Assembly: GCA_021812735.1 (NCBI GenBank)
Contig: JAKAMV010000345.1
Span: 1 to 9,058 of the forward strand
Reading direction: 5' to 3'
Source of the DNA: Chloroflexota bacterium
Lineage (GTDB): Bacteria; Chloroflexota; Limnocylindria; Limnocylindrales; CSP1-4
Length of the DNA: 9,058 nt
Positions 5,730 through 9,058 of the stretch are shown one piece after another. The notes below the pieces were generated by a model. It had not been told where the DNA came from, searched no databases, and saw only the letters and a program-made list of their open reading frames with translations. Every line of letters begins with the position of its first letter. Position 1 is the stretch's first letter. Both the position numbers and the translations under genes were made by a program.

Positions 5730-6589
5730 GACTTGCCCTCCGCGTTCACGCCGGCGCCCATGGCCCGGTGGGCTCGCTCCCCCGCTAGGCTGGCTCCCGG
5801 GAGACCGCCCAGCTCGACGATCGCGTCGCGGAACGGCTCGGCGTACCCGGTGAAACCGGCGAAGAGCCGCCCGGCCTCTTGTGGCGAGCGGCCCAGGCTG
5901 ATGAACTGTCGGCTGAGACTCGACACGTTGGCCTGCTCGCGGGGCCCGAAGCAGCCGTAGCAGCCGCGGCTGTAGCCCGGGCAGAGCGCGCCGCAACCGG
6001 TCATGGTGACCGGACCGAGGCAGGGGATCCCCTGGGCCACCATGACGCAGACGCGCCCGGCGCGCTTGCAGGCGGCGCAGACGGCCTCGTCGGGGAGGTT
6101 CGGCCGCCGGCCGGTCAGGAGCGCCGTGACGAGCTCCACGAGCTGAGCGGCGTTGATGGGGCAGCCGCGCAGTTCCGCGTCGACCTTCACGTAGTCGGCC
6201 ACGGGCTGGGCCGTGGCCAGGGACTCGATGTATTCGGGGTGCGCATAGACGGCTGCCCGGAACGCGTCGTGGTCGGCGAAATTGCGCAGCGCCTGGATGC
6301 CGCCCGCCGTGGCGCAGGCGCCGATCGTCACCAACAGCTTGGCTTCGCGCCGGACCTCGTGGACCTGCTCGAGCTGTTCCGGCGTGCTGACGGACCCTTC
6401 GACGAGGACGACGTCGTACGGGCCGTTCGAGCGATGCGAGGTCGCCTCGGGGAACTCGACGATGTCGAGGCGCTCGGCGATCGCCAACAGCTCGTCCTCC
6501 AGGTTGAGCAGTGTGAGCTGACAGCCGTCGCAGGAGGCGAGCTTGACCACGCCGAGTCGGGGGCGCGGGGTCGTGGCGGCGCGAATCAT
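5726..6589 (-). CDS. hyhS: Group 3b-type NiFe hydrogenase, small (delta) subunit
   Basis: This 287-residue electron-transfer subunit passes electrons from the NiFe site to the diaphorase part. The proximal 4Fe-4S cluster is seen from C20/C23 in LASCDGCQLTLL, C92 in TIGACATAGG and C143 in LRGCPIN. A cysteine-rich block at 171-213 (C171, C174, C181, C190, C199, C203, C210, C213) provides two more 4Fe-4S clusters, giving three in all, as in group 3 enzymes. There is no twin-arginine signal, so the enzyme is cytoplasmic. The N-terminus (MIRAATTPRPRLGVVKLASCDG) leads straight into the conserved core. Start ATG 6589 shares its A with the TGA of the upstream gene (TGATG) and has GGAGGG six nt upstream; the open frame further 5' is antisense-free shadow of the fusion gene. 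The last 40 residues, beyond GFTGYAEPFRDAI, look variable. Confidence 0.94.
   Translation of the reverse strand: MIRAATTPRPRLGVVKLASCDGCQLTLLNLEDELLAIAERLDIVEFPEATSHRSNGPYDVVLVEGSVSTPEQLEQVHEVRREAKLLVTIGACATAGGIQALRNFADHDAFRAAVYAHPEYIESLATAQPVADYVKVDAELRGCPINAAQLVELVTALLTGRRPNLPDEAVCAACKRAGRVCVMVAQGIPCLGPVTMTGCGALCPGYSRGCYGCFGPREQANVSSLSRQFISLGRSPQEAGRLFAGFTGYAEPFRDAIVELGGLPGASLAGERAHRAMGAGVNAEGKS
5736..5741 (-). promoter_or_regulatory. Ribosome binding site of the large subunit
   Basis: GGAGGG on the minus strand (5741 down to 5736), inside the small-subunit gene, is separated by 6 nt from ATG 5729. It fixes the start at the ATGA junction. Confidence 0.7.
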
Positions 6590-8553
6590 CAGATGCCCTC
6601 CCGTCCGAAGACGTCGCCGAGCTGCGCGAGCGAAAAGACCGGTCCGTCTTTGCAGACGAAGAAGGGTCCGACCTGGCAGTGGCCGCAGAGGCCGACGCCG
6701 CACTCCATGTGGCGCTCCATCGAGATGAAGATCCGGTCGGGCGTGAGGCCCCGTCCGGCGAGCGCGTTGACCGTCGCCTGGATCATCCGCTCCGGCCCGC
6801 ACACGAAGGCCAGCGCCTTCGTGCCGTCCCAGCGTGCACGGTCGAACAGGTGTGTCACCACGCCGACCCGTCCGAGCCACGTGGCGTCGGCGCGGTCGAC
6901 GGTCACCCCAACTTCCAGGTCGTCGCGGGCCGCCCACGCCGCCAGCTCCTCTGTGTAGAGCACGTCGCTGGGTGTCCGCGCGCCGTAGTAGATGTGCACG
7001 TCGCCGTAGCGCGACCGCGCGGCCAGGATCTCGTCGACGATCGGCCGCAACGGCGCCAGTCCCATCCCGCCGCCCACGATCACCACGTCGTGTTCCTGCG
7101 CGGCCGCGACGGGCCACCCGTGGCCCAGCGGCGCCGACAGGCCGACCTCGGCTCCCCGCTCGAGCCCGGTCAGGACGGTGGTCGTCGGGCCGACGGCGCG
7201 GATCGTCAGCTCCAGGCCGCGCGGGAGGCGTCGCGAGATGGAGATTGGCACGGCGCCGACCGCGGGCAGCGAGACCATCACGAACTCGCCCCGCGCGGTG
7301 GACCAGTCGATGCCGTCCGGCGTGGAAAGCGCCAACGTGACGGTGTCGTGCGTCTCGCGGCGCACCCCCTCGACGCGGAAGACGCTGCTCCGCGGCGCGT
7401 GCGGTTGGGCCGCCTCAGCCGGCCCCGCGCTCACCTGTGGGGGCGGCGCGATCACGTTCACTTCCTCGCGGACGTCGATGCCGACGGGGCACCAGGTGAT
7501 ACAGCGGCCGCAGCCGACGCATCCGGAGGTGCCGAACTGGTCGATCCAGGTCGCGAACTTGTGCGTCAGCCACTGACGGTAGCGGTCCTGCACGCGCGGT
7601 CGGAAGTTGCCGCCGAGCGCGACGGCCGCGAACCCCTTGGTGAAGCAGGAATCCCAGCGCCGTTCGGTCGTTGCGGTGTGACCATCGAGGTCCGAACGCT
7701 GGCTGACGCTGGTGCAGAAGCAGGTGGGGCAGGCCGCGGTGCAGTTGGTGCAGGCGAGGCAGCGCTCCGCGATCTGCGCCCAGCGCGGGCTCTCGAGCTT
7801 CGCGAGCAGGCGATCGTGGAGGCCGGCGGTCACCACCGGATCGCCGATCCGATCGCGCGCCGCCGCCAGCTGGTCCGCCCCGGCGGTGAGCTGCTCGGCG
7901 GTGACCTCGGCCAGGTCGAGCCGTGTCACGATGGCCGACCCCGCCGGTGTGCCGGCTGTGACGATGAACCCTTCGTCGAGCTCGATCAGCGCGATGTCGT
8001 GGCCGCTCCGGATGCCGGGACCGGTGCCCATCGACGTGCAGAAGCAGGTGGCCGCGGGCTCGGCACACTGCACCGCGACGATCAGCGCGTTTGCCCGTCG
8101 TGCCCGGTAGTCTTCGTCGGTGTAGGGGCCGCCCAGGAAGACCCGGTCCTCGATGCCGAGGGCGGCCAGCTCGCAGGCACGCACGCCGAGGAAGGCGAGC
8201 CGCGGGATCTCGCGGGGCGCAGGCCCGAATGAGACGTGTCCGTGGTCGTCACGCCGGGACTCGCCGAGCGCCAGCGTCGGCGGGAAGACGAATCGCTTCC
8301 AGGACGTCGGCCCGACAGCGTAGGCAAAGAAGCGCTCGTCAGCGTGGTCGACGAGCCGATAGTGGCCCGGTGCCTGCTCCGCCCCGATCCCCTGCGGCAG
8401 GTCGGCGACGCGGTGGATCTCCCCGTACACGATGGCGCCGTCGGCCACGGTGGGCCCGATCACGGTCCGCCCATCCTCGGTGAGGAGATCGATGAGGTGT
8501 TGGAACCCGGCGCGGGGCAGGAAACCGATCGCGCTTTTCGTCACGTTGGTCAC
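6589..8553 (-). CDS. Fused beta-gamma subunit of group 3b-type hydrogenase (4Fe-4S electron transfer plus FAD/NAD(P)-binding diaphorase)
   Basis: One 654-residue frame covers two proteins that are normally separate (HydB and HydG of archaeal sulfhydrogenase). Residues 1-365 are beta: a VRACELAAL block (124-132), cysteines C163, C170 and C172 (CFCTS), then two 4Fe-4S ferredoxin motifs, C265/C268/C271/C275 and C345/C348/C351/C355. A Pro/Ala-rich linker spans about 368-390. Residues 391-654 are gamma, a ferredoxin-NADP reductase-like domain: an FAD site around PISIS (436-440) in place of RxYS, the NAD(P) loop VVIVGGGMGLAPLRP (490-504), FVCGPERMI (583-591), and a C-terminal 2Fe-2S set C618, C623, C626 and C634. 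It should carry electrons between the small subunit and NAD(P)H in the cytoplasm. GTG 8553 lies 12 nt after the upstream stop; GTG 8544 is also possible, and neither has a well-placed Shine-Dalgarno (nearest GAGG, 8572-8569, is 15 nt away). Whether NAD or NADP is used cannot be told. Confidence 0.92.
   Translation of the reverse strand: MTNVTKSAIGFLPRAGFQHLIDLLTEDGRTVIGPTVADGAIVYGEIHRVADLPQGIGAEQAPGHYRLVDHADERFFAYAVGPTSWKRFVFPPTLALGESRRDDHGHVSFGPAPREIPRLAFLGVRACELAALGIEDRVFLGGPYTDEDYRARRANALIVAVQCAEPAATCFCTSMGTGPGIRSGHDIALIELDEGFIVTAGTPAGSAIVTRLDLAEVTAEQLTAGADQLAAARDRIGDPVVTAGLHDRLLAKLESPRWAQIAERCLACTNCTAACPTCFCTSVSQRSDLDGHTATTERRWDSCFTKGFAAVALGGNFRPRVQDRYRQWLTHKFATWIDQFGTSGCVGCGRCITWCPVGIDVREEVNVIAPPPQVSAGPAEAAQPHAPRSSVFRVEGVRRETHDTVTLALSTPDGIDWSTARGEFVMVSLPAVGAVPISISRRLPRGLELTIRAVGPTTTVLTGLERGAEVGLSAPLGHGWPVAAAQEHDVVIVGGGMGLAPLRPIVDEILAARSRYGDVHIYYGARTPSDVLYTEELAAWAARDDLEVGVTVDRADATWLGRVGVVTHLFDRARWDGTKALAFVCGPERMIQATVNALAGRGLTPDRIFISMERHMECGVGLCGHCQVGPFFVCKDGPVFSLAQLGDVFGREGI
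6596..6601 (-). promoter_or_regulatory. Ribosome binding site of the small subunit
   Basis: GGAGGG on the minus strand (6601 down to 6596), within the last codons of the fusion gene, is 6 nt from ATG 6589. Motif and spacing are identical to those of the large subunit. Confidence 0.7.
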
Positions 8554-8565
8554 GTCGATCGGTGG

Positions 8566-9058
8566 CTACCTCGCGAACAGGTCGAGCATCTGGAGCCGGG
8601 TGGCGGTCAAGCGCCGCGCCAGGGCCTGAAGGACACGGGGATAGAGCGCGGCGGCCAGGTCGTGGTCGGCGGCCAGCGCTGCGCGCAGACCGGGCCCGTC
8701 GAGCGCCAGGACATCGACCGGCTGCAGCGCCACCACAGTGGAAGTGGAACGGTAGGGCGGTACGAGTGCAGACCAGCCGAAGACGTCGCCCGGTTCCACC
8801 GTCAGGATCGTGATCCAACCGGTCTCGGGTACCAACGTTCGCAGTGACACGCGGCCCGAGAGCACGATCCCGAGCTCGTTGGCGAGCTGGCCCTCGGCCA
8901 GCAGCGTCGTGCCGGCTGACGCTTGGTAACGGCGCGCCAGCGAGGCCAGTCGGACCTGGGCTTGGGGCGGCAGGTTGGCAGCGAACCAGGTCGCGTTGAG
9001 CAGCGCGACGAGCTCGGCGTTGGCTTCGGTCCTGGGCGCTGGACCCTCGGTCTCGGGC
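8566..9058 (-). CDS. Cyclic-nucleotide-binding-domain protein without HTH (partial, 5' end beyond window)
   Basis: The 163 visible residues form a Crp/Fnr-type beta-barrel: a helical lead (LVALLNATWFAANL), ARRYQASAGTTLLAEGQ, LGIVLSGRVSLRTL, then the phosphate-binding-cassette region PGDVFGWSALVPPYRSTSTVVAL and a C-helix ending at QMLDLFAR. The protein stops there, with none of the roughly 70-residue winged-helix DNA-binding domain of Crp/Fnr regulators. At the cassette the usual Gly-Glu reads Gly-Trp, so the Glu that contacts the ribose of cAMP is missing while the Arg is kept. No in-frame ATG or GTG precedes GTG 8865, and conserved sequence lies upstream of that, so the start is off the window. 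It lies 12 nt before the fused hydrogenase subunit on the same strand and is probably co-transcribed. A ligand- or redox-sensing accessory of the hydrogenase is a guess. Confidence 0.85.
   Translation of the reverse strand, partial: PETEGPAPRTEANAELVALLNATWFAANLPPQAQVRLASLARRYQASAGTTLLAEGQLANELGIVLSGRVSLRTLVPETGWITILTVEPGDVFGWSALVPPYRSTSTVVALQPVDVLALDGPGLRAALAADHDLAAALYPRVLQALARRLTATRLQMLDLFAR

Noticed and set aside
4623..5960. 445-codon plus-strand open frame opposite the hydrogenase large subunit
   Set aside because: Arg/Asp/Glu/Val-rich shadow with no domain. The opposite strand carries an unmistakable hydrogenase subunit with both cysteine motifs.
5730..5996. Longer start for the large subunit and small subunit frames
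   Set aside because: The extended frames run inside the preceding genes and are Arg/Pro-rich. Conserved N-termini begin at the overlapping ATGs with GGAGGG six nt upstream.
6679..8232. 517-codon plus-strand open frame opposite the fused beta-gamma subunit
   Set aside because: High-GC shadow frame without domain features. The minus strand shows complete Fe-S, FAD and NAD motifs.
8866..9058. GTG 8865 as the start of the cNMP-domain protein (99 residues)
   Set aside because: The frame stays open upstream and reads conserved barrel sequence (YQASAGTTLLAEGQ), so the gene continues past the window edge.

Overview
This window is a GC-rich (roughly 70% G+C by eye) bacterial chromosomal segment. Five of its seven genes are either GTG-initiated or best started at GTG; one start is off the window. 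Three genes carry a TANNNT -10 hexamer close to the start codon and have no Shine-Dalgarno sequence. Protein styles (TPR-rhomboid fusion, short GT2 protein, bacterial group 3b-type hydrogenase) fit a high-GC, free-living, probably soil or thermophilic Chloroflexota (Thermomicrobia-like) or an actinobacterial relative. That placement is inference from gene style only; no rRNA or marker gene is present.

Left part (1-3769): three single-gene units. A TPR-rhomboid intramembrane protease (+, 77-1498) runs convergently into a glycosyltransferase-like gene (-, 1331-2344), and their coding regions overlap by 168 bp. The glycosyltransferase carries at its N-terminus a helical segment resembling the C-terminal end of cysteinyl-tRNA synthetase. 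It is divergent from an MFS transporter (+, 2444-3769; alternative start 2396), and the ~100 bp between them holds both candidate promoters and a short inverted repeat.

A 113-bp convergent spacer (3770-3882) with a strong GC hairpin separates this from the right part.

Right part (3883-9058): one minus-strand operon. In transcription order it holds a cyclic-nucleotide-binding-domain protein (5' end beyond the window), a fused beta+gamma electron-transfer subunit, the NiFe hydrogenase small subunit, the large subunit and a maturation endopeptidase. The last three junctions are TGATG, ATGA and GTGA stop/start overlaps with Shine-Dalgarno sequences inside the preceding gene, so the genes are very likely co-translated. 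The set encodes a soluble, cytoplasmic, NAD(P)-linked bidirectional hydrogenase of group 3b (sulfhydrogenase) type. Electrons would pass from the NiFe site (large) through three Fe-S clusters (small) and the 4Fe-4S/2Fe-2S/FAD/NAD(P) chain of the fusion subunit. The protease trims the large subunit's C-terminus after nickel insertion. No hyp maturation genes are in the window.

The main points of interest are the beta-gamma subunit fusion, the HTH-less cNMP-domain protein lacking the usual nucleotide-binding Glu at the head of the operon, the CysRS-like/GT2 fusion, and the antisense overlap of two coding regions. I see no wholly new system, CRISPR array, RNA gene or mobile element.
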